The position numbers were made by a program, and so were the translations under genes. From NCBI RefSeq assembly GCF_009711225.1, contig NZ_WMIE01000001.1, forward strand, positions 1 through 64,000: DNA of 64,000 nucleotides, written 5' to 3'. The notes beneath the pieces are model-generated. The model saw only the letters and a list, made by a program, of their open reading frames with translations. It ran no database searches and had not been told where the DNA came from. Shown piece after piece: positions 29,882-39,624 of the stretch. Each line of letters begins with the position of its first letter. Within the stretch, counting starts at the first letter, position 1. The DNA comes from Paracoccus aestuariivivens (GTDB lineage: Bacteria; Pseudomonadota; Alphaproteobacteria; Rhodobacterales; Rhodobacteraceae).

Positions 29882-29928
29882 GTGTGGATTACCACACTAC
29901 CAGAATAACGATGTGCGGAAAACCACAC
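29882..29928. promoter_or_regulatory. Two tandem DctD-type operator palindromes
   Basis: Site 1 at 29882-29897 (GTGTGGATTACCACAC, perfect 6-bp arms) and site 2 at 29913-29928 (GTGCGGAAAACCACAC, one mismatch), centres 31 bp apart. They resemble the rhizobial DctD upstream activator pattern TGTGCGG-N4-CCGCACA. Site 1 touches the dctB start codon; dctA begins about 140 bp downstream of site 2. No -24/-12 (GG-N10-GC) promoter was found before dctA. Confidence 0.75.
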
Positions 29929-30064
29929 GTTTATACGGGACATTCCCGCCCAAATCCCCATGAAATCAGCGCATTGCTGCTATGCGCGGGAAAATTGGGC
30001 AGTGCATGCACGACGGTTAACATAGCCGCCACAGAACTGTCATCGCAGGTTGGAGGAGGCCTCA

Positions 30065-31429
30065 ATGCAAATTGACACGTCGGCACAGCCGGCCGCCCAC
30101 GAACATCGTCCGTTCTATCGTCACCTATACTTCCAAGTGCTGACCGCCATCGTCCTTGGCGCCATGATCGGGCACTTTTTCCCGCAAACCGGCGAGGCGC
30201 TAAAGCCGCTTGGCGATGCGTTCATCAAGCTGGTGAAGATGATCATCGCTCCGGTCATCTTCCTGACCATCGTCACCGGCCTTGCCGGAATGGGCACACT
30301 GAAAGGCGTCGGCTCGGTCGTCGGCAAGGCGTTCGCCTATTTTCTGACCTTCTCGACGCTGGCTCTGGTCGTCGGGCTGATTACCGCGAATGTCATCCAG
30401 CCGGGCGCGGGCATGAATATCGATCCGGCGACGCTGGATGCCAGCAAGGTCTCGGGCTATGCCGAAAAGGCGCATGAGACCTCGCTGACCGGCTTTGTCA
30501 TGGACATCATCCCGACCACGCTGGTTTCCGCCTTTGTCGAGGGCAACATCCTGCAGGTGCTGTTCGTCGCCATCCTGTTCGGCATCGGCCTGATCCTTGT
30601 CGGCGACAAGGCCAAGCCCGTCGTCGCGCTATTCGAGACCCTCAGCCATGTCGTCTTCCGCGTCGTCGACATCCTGATGAAGGCCGCGCCGATCGGTGCC
30701 TTCGGGGCCTTCGCCTTTACAATCGGGAAATACGGCATCGCCTCGGTGGTGAATCTGGCGACGCTTGTCGGCACCTTCTACCTGACCTCGGCGCTGTTCG
30801 TGATCGTGATCCTTGGCACGGTCTGTCTGGCCAACGGTTTTTCGATCTTCAAGCTGATCGCCTATCTCAAGACCGAGATCCTGCTGGTTCTGGGCACATC
30901 CTCGTCCGAATCCGCCCTGCCCGCGCTGATGGAGAAAATGGAGAAAGCCGGCTGCGCCCGCCCCGTCGTCGGACTGGTCGTCCCGACCGGGTATTCCTTC
31001 AACCTCGACGGCACCAACATCTACATGACGCTGGCCGCGCTGTTCATCGCACAGGCGACGAACACCGATCTGAGCCTGCAACAACAGGTGCTGCTGCTGC
31101 TGGTCGCGATGCTGTCCTCGAAAGGTGCTGCGGGCGTGACCGGCGCTGGCTTCATCACGCTGGCCGCGACGCTTTCGGTGGTGCCGACGGTTCCGGTCGC
31201 TGGCATGGCGCTGATCCTTGGCGTCGACCGCTTCATGTCGGAATGCCGCTCGATCACCAACTTCATCGGCAATGCCGTTGCCACGGTCGTCGTCAGCCGT
31301 TGGGAAGGCGCGCTGGACCGTGAACAGCTTGACCGCGCCCTGTCGGGTGAGTTGGCCGAAGATGTCCGCCCCGTTTCACAGATCAACGCCCCGGCGGGTC
31401 TGCGTCTGGGCGAGGCCAGCGCCGACTGA
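30065..31429 (+). CDS. dctA: C4-dicarboxylate:cation symporter
   Basis: A 454-residue DAACS-family transporter (GltPh fold) for succinate, fumarate and malate uptake. Eight membrane helices and two hairpins are expected; visible marks are [14 protein letters not shown] (~residues 55-68), the serine-rich hairpin [17 protein letters not shown] (~277-293) and the conserved [17 protein letters not shown] (~309-325). ATG at 30065 with GGAGGAGG upstream. It is divergent from dctBD across the operator pair, the rhizobial arrangement. An intrinsic terminator follows. Confidence 0.95.
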   Translation: MQIDTSAQPAAHEHRPFYRHLYFQVLTAIVLGAMIGHFFPQTGEALKPLGDAFIKLVKMIIAPVIFLTIVTGLAGMGTLKGVGSVVGKAFAYFLTFSTLALVVGLITANVIQPGAGMNIDPATLDASKVSGYAEKAHETSLTGFVMDIIPTTLVSAFVEGNILQVLFVAILFGIGLILVGDKAKPVVALFETLSHVVFRVVDILMKAAPIGAFGAFAFTIGKYGIASVVNLATLVGTFYLTSALFVIVILGTVCLANGFSIFKLIAYLKTEILLVLGTSSSESALPALMEKMEKAGCARPVVGLVVPTGYSFNLDGTNIYMTLAALFIAQATNTDLSLQQQVLLLLVAMLSSKGAAGVTGAGFITLAATLSVVPTVPVAGMALILGVDRFMSECRSITNFIGNAVATVVVSRWEGALDREQLDRALSGELAEDVRPVSQINAPAGLRLGEASAD

Positions 31430-31451
31430 TCCAACCCAGGACGTCCCGCAG

Positions 31452-31490
31452 AAAGCCGCGGCCTTATGGGTCGCGGCTTTTTCTTTGTTT
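31452..31490 (+). terminator. Intrinsic terminator of dctA
   Basis: Stem AAAGCCGCG (31452-31460) / CGCGGCTTT (31472-31480) with an 11-nt loop, followed by TTTCTTTGTTT. It lies between dctA and the convergent TonB-domain gene. Confidence 0.85.
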
Positions 31491-31888
31491 CAGTTTAGTC
31501 TCAAAGGCACGGTCGCAACATAGGACTTTCTCTTCATGTCCGGCGGGAAAGGCGGCATCCGCGGCATCCCCTCGAACGCTTTCACGAAATTCGCCAGTGT
31601 CCGTGCCGACAGACCATCGCTGGCCTTGACGATTGCGACATCCGCGAGGCTTCCGTCCGGATTGATCCTGAAGCCAATCGTGACGGTTTCACCCTTGGTC
31701 CCCCGCTTCGGACTTTCCAGCACCCACATCCGAGCACTCACATTCAATCCCAGTCGAAGCTGCGCTGCCTTTATCCATTCGGCTTGCGTCCTCGGTGGAG
31801 GCAATCCCGATCCTCCGGCCTGTTCGGCAAGGCACGGGGTCGACAACGCCAAGACGACACAAAGTGACGACAGAACGGTGCGCAGCAT
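31490..31888 (-). CDS. Secreted TonB C-terminal-like domain protein
   Basis: A 132-residue protein with a Sec signal peptide (LRTVLSSLCVVLALSTPCLA, residues 2-21) and then a single TonB C-terminal-like domain: VTIGFRINPDGSLADVAIVK (~67-86), with helix and final strand YVATVPLRL. It has no transmembrane anchor or proline-rich spacer of true TonB, so energy transduction is unlikely. Such standalone domains are common in alphaproteobacteria with unknown function. ATG at 31888; a further start at 31918 would spoil the signal peptide. It is convergent with dctA. Confidence 0.6.
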   Translation of the reverse strand: MLRTVLSSLCVVLALSTPCLAEQAGGSGLPPPRTQAEWIKAAQLRLGLNVSARMWVLESPKRGTKGETVTIGFRINPDGSLADVAIVKASDGLSARTLANFVKAFEGMPRMPPFPPDMKRKSYVATVPLRLN

Positions 31889-31979
31889 CGCGAATCCCTT
31901 GTGAGTGGCAAAGATCACCGCAGCATCGGAGTTCCGCTGATTCTACGCAAGCACCTGAAGTTATGTCGACTTCCGTGGC

Positions 31980-33509
31980 TCAGGTCACGATCCCGATCTG
32001 CCAAGGCACGAATTCATCCTGCCCGTAGCCCAGAAGCTCGCTTTTCGATTTCATCCCCGAGGCGCAGTCGATCATCATCTGGAAGATGACCTCGCCCAAC
32101 TCCTCGATGGTCGCCTCGCCTTCGATGATGGTGCCGCAATTGAGGTCCATGTCGTCTTCCTGACGCCGCCACGTCGCCGTGTTCGTGGAAAATTTCAGCG
32201 AGGGCGCGGGCACGCAGCCAAAAGCCGAGCCGCGACCTGTGGTGAAGCAGATCAGGTTCGCCCCCGAGGCCACCTGCCCCGTCGCCGAAACCGGATCGTA
32301 GCCGGGGCTGTCCATGAAAACCATGCCATGCTCTGTCACCGGTTCCGCATATTCATAGACGCCGCGGAGGTTGGTCGTGCCCGCCTTGGCGACCGCGCCC
32401 AGCGACTTCTCAAGGATCGTGGTCAGACCGCCCACCTTGTTCCCGGCCGAGGGGTTGTTGTTCATCTCGGCCCCGCCCCGCGCGGTATGGTCCTTCCACC
32501 AGTCGATGCGGGCGATCAGCTTTTCGCCGACCTCCTGCGTCGCGGCGCGGCGCGTCAGCAGGTGTTCGGCACCGTAGATCTCGGGTGTTTCCGACAGGAT
32601 CGCCGTGCCGCCATGGCTGACGAGAATATCGACCGCGTGGCCCAAGGCCGGGTTGGCGGTGATGCCGGAATAGCCGTCGGAACCCCCGCATTGCAGCCCG
32701 ACGACCAGTTCAGACACGGGCACCGGCTCACGCGCCACCGCATTGGCCTCGGCCAGCATCGCCTTGATCTGGGCAATGCCATGCTCGATGGTCTTGGTCG
32801 TACCGCCCTGATCTTGGATGGTGAAGGCTTTCAGCTTGGCCCCCTCGGCCAGCCCGCCTTGCGCCATGATTTCCGAAATCTGGTTCGTCTCGCAGCCCAG
32901 CCCGATGAACAGCACCGCTGCGAAATTCGGATGGGTGGCAAAGCCCGATAGCGTCCGGCGCACGATCCGCATGGATTCGCTTTTGCCATCGACCGCGCAG
33001 CCGATGCCATGGGTCAGCGCAACGACACCATCAACATTCGGGAAATCGGCCAATGCCTCCGGGCGGATGTCACGGCGGAAGTGATCGGCGATGGAACGCA
33101 CCACCCGCGCCGAGCAATTCACGCTCGAAATAATCCCGATGTAGTTCCGCGTCGCAATCCGCCCATCGGGACGGCGATAGCCCATGAAAGTCAGGGGCTC
33201 CGTCGCCGGAACCGTGGGCCGGGCATCGACGCCGATGGCGTGGTCCATCTGCACATCGGTCATGGCGAGGTTATGGACATGGATATGCTCGCCCGCGCGG
33301 ATCGGGGCCGAGGCCAACCCGATGACCTGGTTGTAACGCCGGACCGCCTCACCCGCCGCAATGTCGCGGGTGGCGATCTTGTGGCCGGGGGGAATGTCGC
33401 CAAGCGTGGTGATACCTTCCTCGGGCAGGTTGGTTCCTGCGGGAATGGGTTGCGTGGCGATGATGACATCGTCCTCGGGCCGCAGGCGGATGATGCGTGG
33501 CGCTGACAT
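31980..33509 (-). CDS. uxaA: Altronate dehydratase family protein (UxaA)
   Basis: A 509-residue UxaA/GarD-family dehydratase. Family members convert D-altronate (or galactarate/talarate) to 2-keto-3-deoxy acids with a divalent metal. The N-terminal SAF domain (~1-85) precedes the catalytic part (~105-509), with TRNYIGIISSVNCS, THGIGCA, GLGCETNQ and QCGGSDGYSGITANPALG. It lies at the end of a uronate-type operon beside uxuB and uxuA, which favours altronate as substrate. ATG at 33509 with AAGGAGCG upstream; adh starts 11 bp before it. Confidence 0.9.
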   Translation of the reverse strand: MSAPRIIRLRPEDDVIIATQPIPAGTNLPEEGITTLGDIPPGHKIATRDIAAGEAVRRYNQVIGLASAPIRAGEHIHVHNLAMTDVQMDHAIGVDARPTVPATEPLTFMGYRRPDGRIATRNYIGIISSVNCSARVVRSIADHFRRDIRPEALADFPNVDGVVALTHGIGCAVDGKSESMRIVRRTLSGFATHPNFAAVLFIGLGCETNQISEIMAQGGLAEGAKLKAFTIQDQGGTTKTIEHGIAQIKAMLAEANAVAREPVPVSELVVGLQCGGSDGYSGITANPALGHAVDILVSHGGTAILSETPEIYGAEHLLTRRAATQEVGEKLIARIDWWKDHTARGGAEMNNNPSAGNKVGGLTTILEKSLGAVAKAGTTNLRGVYEYAEPVTEHGMVFMDSPGYDPVSATGQVASGANLICFTTGRGSAFGCVPAPSLKFSTNTATWRRQEDDMDLNCGTIIEGEATIEELGEVIFQMMIDCASGMKSKSELLGYGQDEFVPWQIGIVT

Positions 33510-33520
33510 GGCTTCGCTCC

Positions 33521-34531
33521 TTATAGGTCGAGGATGGCCTTGATGACGCCCGCCTCGGGGCGCGACCAATCCTGAAATAGCTGCACCCCGTCCGAGAGGG
33601 AACCGCGATGGGTGTTCAACGCGCGGGTCGGGACGCGGCCCGCCCGCATCTGGGCCACAACCTCGGCAAAATCGTCGGGTTGGGCGTTGCGGCTGGCGAT
33701 CAGCGTGGCCTCGCGTTTGTGGAATTCGGGGTCCGAGAAGCGGATATCCTGCCGCACCACCGACAGCAGCACATAGCGCGCGCCATGAGCGAGGAAGCCG
33801 AAGCCGCGCTCGATCGGAGGGGCCGCCCCCGTCGCGTCGATGACCACATCGAACCAGTCGTTATTGGTCAGGCGGGCGGCGTTGGCCTCGGCGTCGGCAT
33901 CCGCAAAGATGATGGCATCGGTGCCCAGCCTGTCACGCGTGAAGGCCAGCCGGTCCTCGCGCGTGTCCATGACCGTAACATGCGCACCGCGCGCCTTGGC
34001 AAAGATGATCGCGGACATACCGATAGGGCCAGCGCCCGTCACCAGCACACGGTCGCGCGCGGTGATCGCGCCACGCTTCACCCCATGCGCCCCGATGGCC
34101 AGAAATTCGATCATCGCGGCGTCTTCCAGCGGGATATCTCCGGTCGAAATGACGTTCTGCGCCGGAACCGAGATCAGCTCGGCCATTCCCCCATCGGTGT
34201 GGACGCCAAGGACGCGGATGTTGCAGCAGGCGTTGCCAAGTCCGATGCGGCAGGCCTGACATACCCCGCATGAGAGATAGGGCACGATGTAGACGGGATC
34301 TCCGGCCCGCAGATGGCTGTCCTCGGAGGCTTCCTCGACCGTGCCGGACAGTTCATGGCCCATCACACGGGGATATTCGAGGAAGGGGTGCTTGCCGCCG
34401 AAAATATGGAAATCCGTGCCACAGATGCCGACATGGCGGATGCGGACCAGTACCTCGCCATCGGTGTGCTTGGCATCGGGCCGCGAGATCAGGGCCAGTT
34501 GCCCCGGCTGTTCGCAGATAAGCGCTTTCAT
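33521..34531 (-). CDS. Zinc-dependent sugar-acid dehydrogenase (LgoD-like)
   Basis: A 336-residue medium-chain dehydrogenase. Catalytic zinc residues are GICGTDFHIFGGK (Cys ~35) and GHE (~57); the Rossmann NAD site is VTGAGPIGMSAIIFAKARGA (~157-176). The structural-zinc lobe is CGVCQACRIGLGNAC (~86-100). The opening and overall pattern resemble L-galactonate/L-gulonate 5-dehydrogenases. In this operon it could make tagaturonate or fructuronate from an aldonate, or act as a tagaturonate reductase. ATG at 34531 overlaps the uxuB stop (ATGA). Confidence 0.8.
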   Translation of the reverse strand: MKALICEQPGQLALISRPDAKHTDGEVLVRIRHVGICGTDFHIFGGKHPFLEYPRVMGHELSGTVEEASEDSHLRAGDPVYIVPYLSCGVCQACRIGLGNACCNIRVLGVHTDGGMAELISVPAQNVISTGDIPLEDAAMIEFLAIGAHGVKRGAITARDRVLVTGAGPIGMSAIIFAKARGAHVTVMDTREDRLAFTRDRLGTDAIIFADADAEANAARLTNNDWFDVVIDATGAAPPIERGFGFLAHGARYVLLSVVRQDIRFSDPEFHKREATLIASRNAQPDDFAEVVAQMRAGRVPTRALNTHRGSLSDGVQLFQDWSRPEAGVIKAILDL

Positions 34532-35955
34532 GGCGTGGTCCTTTCGGTCGGTGGGACGAGTTTCGCGATGGCCTCGTTGACGGCTTGCCGCCACGCCACG
34601 CTATCGGCCAAGGCTGCGGGAACTAGTCCCGGCAGGGCCAGAAATGACGCCACGGGATCATCAGCAGACATCGCGCGTATTGCGGCCAGCAATTCCTCGC
34701 GCCTTGGGTCATCGACATCCTGCCGCTGCGCAATGGCGGCGATCCACGCGCCGGTTGCCCGCGCGAACGGAGTGACGTCCTGTCCGGCGTTCAACGCATC
34801 CAAAGCGGGCGAAAAAATGCGCTGCGGCAACTTCTGCGTCGTATCCATCGCGATCTGGATATTGCGATGCGCGATGGCGGGATTTGCGAAGCGCAGCATC
34901 AGATCCCCGGCATAGCGATCAAGATCAATGCCGGGCACCGGATCCAGCGTCAGACGCGCGGCATCCATGTGGGCGCGGGCCTGAATGACCAGTTCGGGAA
35001 CGGCCATCACGTCGCGGACATGCTCGAGCCCGTGCAGGATGCCCAGATGCGCAATCAGCGTATGGGTGCCGTTCAGCATCCGCAGCTTCATCTTCTCGTA
35101 GGGTTCGACATCGGTGACGAAAACCACGCCTGCCTTGTCCCATGCCGGACGACCTAACGGGAAATCATCCTCGATGACCCATTGGATGAACTGCTCGGTC
35201 TCGATGGCCAGGGGATCCTCGACCCCGAGTAGCGCCTTGGCGCGGTCGCGGGTGGCCTCCGTGGCGGCGGGCACGATGCGATCGACCATGCTACTGGGAA
35301 AGGACACTTCGGTGGCAATCCAATCCGCCAGTTCGGGATCATGCGCGGCAGCGAATTCAAGCGCCAACCGCCGCAGCACCCGACCGTTCGACGGAAGGTT
35401 GTCGCAGCATAGCACCGTGAAGGGCGGCACATCCGCAGCCCGTCGCGCGGCGAGCCCCGCGACCAGTAATCCGACCGCGCCGGTCGGCTGCTGCGGATTG
35501 GCCAGATCGGCAGCGATAGACGGATGCGCGCGGTCGATGCCGCCCGTCGCGGGATCGATGCCATAAGCCTTTTCGGTGACGGTCAACGTGACGATGCGGA
35601 TCGCGGGATCGGCTAGTTGGCCAAGCACCGCAAATGAATCGTCGGAGGCGCAAAGCCAGTTCTCGGTCACGCCGATCACCTCGGCGCTGTCGCCGTCGTG
35701 ACCGCGCGTGATCACGGTATACAGCCCGTCCTGAGCCTCGAGATCGCGGATCGGTTCCGCCCTGCGCAGGTTCACCGCGATAATGCCCCATGCGTCGGGA
35801 TCGAGGTTCAACGCGCGCTGGGTGAAGACCGCCTGATGCGCGCGGTGGAATGCCCCGAAGCCCAGATGCAGGATGCCCGGCAACAGCGTCGCGCGGTCGA
35901 ATTGCGGCGTGGCGACCGTCTCGGGCAGGACGGATTGCGAGGAAAGATGGCTCAT
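34528..35955 (-). CDS. uxuB: D-mannonate oxidoreductase (fructuronate reductase)
   Basis: A 475-residue member of the long-chain mannitol dehydrogenase family that interconverts D-fructuronate and D-mannonate with NAD(H). The NAD-binding start (ILHLGFGAFHRAHQAVFT, residues ~28-45) and the catalytic helix (EKMKLRMLNGTHTLIAHLG, ~288-306, with Lys/Asn/His) are typical. It overlaps uxuA by 4 nt and the zinc dehydrogenase by 4 nt. The family includes tagaturonate reductase UxaB, so activity on tagaturonate is possible. Confidence 0.9.
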   Translation of the reverse strand: MSHLSSQSVLPETVATPQFDRATLLPGILHLGFGAFHRAHQAVFTQRALNLDPDAWGIIAVNLRRAEPIRDLEAQDGLYTVITRGHDGDSAEVIGVTENWLCASDDSFAVLGQLADPAIRIVTLTVTEKAYGIDPATGGIDRAHPSIAADLANPQQPTGAVGLLVAGLAARRAADVPPFTVLCCDNLPSNGRVLRRLALEFAAAHDPELADWIATEVSFPSSMVDRIVPAATEATRDRAKALLGVEDPLAIETEQFIQWVIEDDFPLGRPAWDKAGVVFVTDVEPYEKMKLRMLNGTHTLIAHLGILHGLEHVRDVMAVPELVIQARAHMDAARLTLDPVPGIDLDRYAGDLMLRFANPAIAHRNIQIAMDTTQKLPQRIFSPALDALNAGQDVTPFARATGAWIAAIAQRQDVDDPRREELLAAIRAMSADDPVASFLALPGLVPAALADSVAWRQAVNEAIAKLVPPTERTTP

Positions 35956-37151
35956 GCAATGGCCCCCAGACGCGGATGGGACAGCGCGCGCTCGATCCCG
36001 CGCAGCTCCGCGAGGCCCTTCAGGCGCCCAATGGCGGGATAACCGGGCTGGGCGCCTCGGGTCAGGTCGTCGAGGATTTCCTGCCCGTGATCCGGGCGGA
36101 TCGGAATCATGTGATCCTCGCGCCCTTCCTCTCGGCGGCGCTTTTCCTCGGCAAGCAGCGCCGCGATGACCTCGACCATGTCGGTGCCACCTTCGAGATG
36201 CTCATCCTCGAAGAAGGAACAGGGGGTGGTGTCGGCCTCGCGCGTGACATTGCGCAGGTGGACGAAATGGATGCGGTCGGCGAAATCGCGGGTGATCTGC
36301 GGCAGGTCATTATCGGGCCGCGCGCCGAGCGAGCCGCTGCACAGGGTCACGCCATTGGCACGGGCGTCCACCTGCCCCAGCATATGGGCGTAGTCGTCGC
36401 GGGTCGACAGGATGCGCGGCAGGCCCAGAAGCGGCCATGGTGGATCGTCGGGATGGGCGCAGATATTGATGCCGACCTCCTCAGCCACAGGAACCACCTG
36501 AGACAGGAAATCGACCAGGTTGCCGCGCAGGCGGCTGGCGTCGATGCCCTGATAGGTGCGCAGTTTTGCCAGAAGCTGGTCGAGCGTGTAGCCATCAGCC
36601 GAGCCCGGCAGGCCCGCGCCGATATTGCGGCCAAGCTCGGCGATGCGGGCGTCGGACATGGCTTTGAAGCGGCGGGCGGCCTCGTCGCGCAGGGCTTCGG
36701 GGTAGTCCTCGGCAGCGCCGGGACGCTTCAGGATATGCAGATCGAAGGCCACAAAATCGGGCAGGTCGAAACGCATGGCGCGGGCGTGTTGATGCGTCTC
36801 CCAGCGCAGATCGGTGCGGGTCCAGTCCAGCACCGGCATGAAATTGTAGCAAACCGTGCGGATGCCGCATTGCGAGAGACGGCGCAGGGTTTCCTGCCAA
36901 TTCGCGACATGGGTACGCCAGTCGCCGGTCTGGGTCTTGATGTCTTCTGACACTGGCACGCTTTCGACCACGTCCCAAGTCAGGCCGCCGGCCATGACCT
37001 CATCCTGTCGCTGGCGGATGCCTTCGACGGTCCAAGCCTCGCCGGTCGGGACATGATGCAGCGCGCTGACGATACCATGCACCCCGGCCTGCAGGGCGTC
37101 ACGGACCGTCACCTTGTCGACCGGGCCGAACCAGCGCCATGTGTATTTCAT
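35952..37151 (-). CDS. uxuA: D-mannonate dehydratase
   Basis: A 399-residue UxuA, which dehydrates D-mannonate to 2-keto-3-deoxygluconate. It is a xylose-isomerase-like TIM barrel with the standard opening MKYTWRWFGPVDKVTV, VCYNFMPVLDWTRTDL (~100-115), INICAHPDDPPWPLLGLPRI (~229-248), TLCSGSLGARPDND and the C-terminal IPIRPDHG metal site (~350). Start overlaps the idnD-like gene by 4 nt. It is the central enzyme of the operon. Confidence 0.96.
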   Translation of the reverse strand: MKYTWRWFGPVDKVTVRDALQAGVHGIVSALHHVPTGEAWTVEGIRQRQDEVMAGGLTWDVVESVPVSEDIKTQTGDWRTHVANWQETLRRLSQCGIRTVCYNFMPVLDWTRTDLRWETHQHARAMRFDLPDFVAFDLHILKRPGAAEDYPEALRDEAARRFKAMSDARIAELGRNIGAGLPGSADGYTLDQLLAKLRTYQGIDASRLRGNLVDFLSQVVPVAEEVGINICAHPDDPPWPLLGLPRILSTRDDYAHMLGQVDARANGVTLCSGSLGARPDNDLPQITRDFADRIHFVHLRNVTREADTTPCSFFEDEHLEGGTDMVEVIAALLAEEKRRREEGREDHMIPIRPDHGQEILDDLTRGAQPGYPAIGRLKGLAELRGIERALSHPRLGAIA

Positions 37152-38203
37152 TTGAACGGCTCCTCATGGGCGAAGGTCAGTTGCACCTTGCAGGCGATGC
37201 TGCGATCCGAGGCCAGATCGAAGGCCTCGCGCGCCTGTTCAAGCGGCAGGCTGTGGCTGATGATCGGGCGCACGTCGATGGCCCGAGCGCCGATCAGACT
37301 GACCGCCTGAGCGAACTCGGCATGGAAACGCTGCGAGCCGCGCCAGGTGATTTCCTTGCCCACCAGCGCACTGAGCGGGATGGTCATGTCGCCGGTGACG
37401 CCGACCTGAATGATCGTGCCACGCGGGCGGATCGCGGTGAAAGCGGTGCGCAGCGCCGGACCCGCCGCCGAGCAGTCAAAGATCAGGTCGATCTGGCCCT
37501 TCTCCTTTTGCAGTGGCTCCAGCGCGTCGGGTTCGCTGGCGACATTGATCGTGCTGGTCGCGCCCATCGCGCGGGCACGATCAAGTGCGGCATCGGTCAG
37601 GTCCGTGACGATGACCTCATCCGCGCCGTGATGGCGCAGGGCGGCCAGAACCAGCAGACCGATCGGCCCGGCCCCGGTGACCATGATCCGCTTGGCGGAA
37701 AGGTCGGGGGCTTGCGCCACCGCGTGCAGGCAGACGGCGAGGGGTTCGGCGCAAGCGGCCTCGCCCTCGGTCACGCCTTCGGGGAAGGCATGGACCTGAC
37801 GGGCGGGAACCGTCATCAGGTCACGGAACATCCCCTGCTCATGCGGCAGGCGCATGGCCGAGCCGATGAAATGCATGTCCAGACAATGGATAGGCATGTC
37901 TCGTTGGCAATACTCGCAGTTCCCGCAAGGCTGGGATGGGCTGACCGCGACCAGCGTGCCGCGGGCCAGATCGACCCCCTCGCCCGCCTCGATCACGCGA
38001 CCCGACGCCTCGTGCCCCGAGATGATCGGCTCACGGACCCGAACGGGACCGAAGCCTCCGTCGTGGTAATAGTGCAGATCCGAGCCACATATCCCGCCTG
38101 CAGCCATTGCCAGCAACACCTGTCCGGGACCGGGGCGCGTTGCCTCTTGGGTTTCGACACGAAGGTCGTGGGCTCCGTAAAGCCGTGCTACCCGCGTTTG
38201 CAT
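37148..38203 (-). CDS. L-idonate 5-dehydrogenase-like zinc dehydrogenase
   Basis: A 351-residue zinc medium-chain dehydrogenase close in pattern to IdnD: ICGSDLHYYHDGGFGPVRV (residues ~38-56), GHEASG (~64), structural zinc CGNCEYCQRDMPIHC (~95-109) and NAD site TGAGPIGLLVLAALRHHGA. IdnD oxidises L-idonate to 5-keto-gluconate. Here it sits between a TRAP transporter and uxuA, so an aldonate-to-ketoaldonate step feeding the uronate route is plausible. ATG at 38203 with GGAGAG upstream. Substrate is inferred. Confidence 0.8.
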   Translation of the reverse strand: MQTRVARLYGAHDLRVETQEATRPGPGQVLLAMAAGGICGSDLHYYHDGGFGPVRVREPIISGHEASGRVIEAGEGVDLARGTLVAVSPSQPCGNCEYCQRDMPIHCLDMHFIGSAMRLPHEQGMFRDLMTVPARQVHAFPEGVTEGEAACAEPLAVCLHAVAQAPDLSAKRIMVTGAGPIGLLVLAALRHHGADEVIVTDLTDAALDRARAMGATSTINVASEPDALEPLQKEKGQIDLIFDCSAAGPALRTAFTAIRPRGTIIQVGVTGDMTIPLSALVGKEITWRGSQRFHAEFAQAVSLIGARAIDVRPIISHSLPLEQAREAFDLASDRSIACKVQLTFAHEEPFK

Positions 38204-38214
38204 GGCTGTCTCTC

Positions 38215-39621
38215 CTACCTGATCAGGCCAAGCTGCGTCGGCAGCCACAGCGTCAGTTGCGGAACGAAGGTGATCAGCAACAGCGCGACGAATAGCGGGA
38301 TCATCCACGGCAGGATGGCCAGCGCCGTGCGTTCGACCGACATCTTGGAAATCCGCGACAGCACAAACAGCACCATCCCGACCGGAGGCGTCAGCAACCC
38401 GATCATCAGGTTCAGCGTCACGATGATGCCCAGATGGACCGGATCGATGCCATAACGCGCCGCGACCGGCATCAGGATCGGCACAAGGATCGAGATCGCC
38501 GCAATCGTGTCCAGAAACGCGCCGACGATCAGCAGGATCACGTTCACGATGATCAGGAAGGTCCACCAGTTATCGGTCAGCGCGAACATCCCGTCCGAGA
38601 ACATCTGCGCCGCCTGACTGACCGTCAGCAGCCATGCAAAGATCGAGGCGGCGGTGACGATGAACAGAACCGAAGCCGTGGTCTCGATAGTGTCGAACGA
38701 CGCCTTGGCAAGGCTGCGGAAGGTCATGGTCCGGTAGCGCACCAGCCCAAGGAACAGCGACCAGATCACGGCGGCGACGGCGGCCTCGGTGGGGGTGAAC
38801 CAGCCCATGGTCATGCCGCCGATCAGCAGGACAGGTGCCATCAGCGCCATGACCGCGTGCCAGTCGAAATACCAATCCAGTGCGATCAGCGCCGAAAGCC
38901 CGATCAGCACGGCCACGTTCACCGACAGACCCGCCAGCACCAGCAGATAGATCGCGACGGGGAAGCTGAGGACGATCAGCACCTCGATAGAGGCCCCCAT
39001 GAGTTGCTTCAGATCGAACGGCGTGTCCGACCCCCAGCCCTTGAGGCGCGCAAAGATATAGACGGTCAGCATCATCAGCACGGTCATCACGATGCCCGGC
39101 AGGATACCCGCCATGAACAGCGCCCCGATCGAGGCATTGGCCATCATCCCGTAGATTACAAAAGGCAGCGAGGGCGGGAAGATCGGACCCAAAGTGGCGG
39201 ATGCAGCGGTGACGCCGACGGCCGCCTCGACCGGATAGCCGTGATCCTTCATCGCCTTGATCTCGATGGTACCGATGCCCGCGGCGTCGGCCAGGGCCGT
39301 GCCGGACATGCCCGAGAAGACCACCGAGCCGATGATATTCACCTGCGCCAGTCCGCCCTTCATCCAGCCGACCAGCGACAGGGCAAAGTGATAGATCCGG
39401 CCAGTGACACCCGCGATATTCATCAGGTTGCCCGCAAGGATAAAGAACGGCACAGCGATCAGCGGGAAGCTTTCGACCCCTGCGATCATGCGTTGCGCCG
39501 CGATGATGTCGGGGGCGACGTTATACACCCCGATATAGGCCAGCGAGGCCACCGCCATCGACACCGCGACCGGCACGCCGATCAGCATCAACAGCAAGAA
39601 CAATCCGATCAGCAGCAGCAT
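38215..39621 (-). CDS. TRAP transporter large permease (DctM/UxuM type)
   Basis: A 468-residue large TRAP membrane subunit with about 13 hydrophobic segments. Typical motifs are GVPVAVSMAVASLAYIG near residue 16-32, GSVVFSGMSGTALADAAGIG (~97-116) and PPVGMVLFVLSRIS toward the end. It forms the Na+-driven translocation channel with the DctQ-type subunit. It starts 3 bp after the DctQ gene. Family members beside uxu genes often carry glucuronate or galacturonate. Confidence 0.93.
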   Translation of the reverse strand: MLLLIGLFLLLMLIGVPVAVSMAVASLAYIGVYNVAPDIIAAQRMIAGVESFPLIAVPFFILAGNLMNIAGVTGRIYHFALSLVGWMKGGLAQVNIIGSVVFSGMSGTALADAAGIGTIEIKAMKDHGYPVEAAVGVTAASATLGPIFPPSLPFVIYGMMANASIGALFMAGILPGIVMTVLMMLTVYIFARLKGWGSDTPFDLKQLMGASIEVLIVLSFPVAIYLLVLAGLSVNVAVLIGLSALIALDWYFDWHAVMALMAPVLLIGGMTMGWFTPTEAAVAAVIWSLFLGLVRYRTMTFRSLAKASFDTIETTASVLFIVTAASIFAWLLTVSQAAQMFSDGMFALTDNWWTFLIIVNVILLIVGAFLDTIAAISILVPILMPVAARYGIDPVHLGIIVTLNLMIGLLTPPVGMVLFVLSRISKMSVERTALAILPWMIPLFVALLLITFVPQLTLWLPTQLGLIR

Positions 39622-39624
39622 GGC

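Noticed and set aside
29929..30064. Sigma-54 promoter of dctA
   Set aside because: Candidate GG/GC pairs have spacers of 8 or 9, not 10, and the surrounding bases do not match TGGCAC-N5-TTGC.
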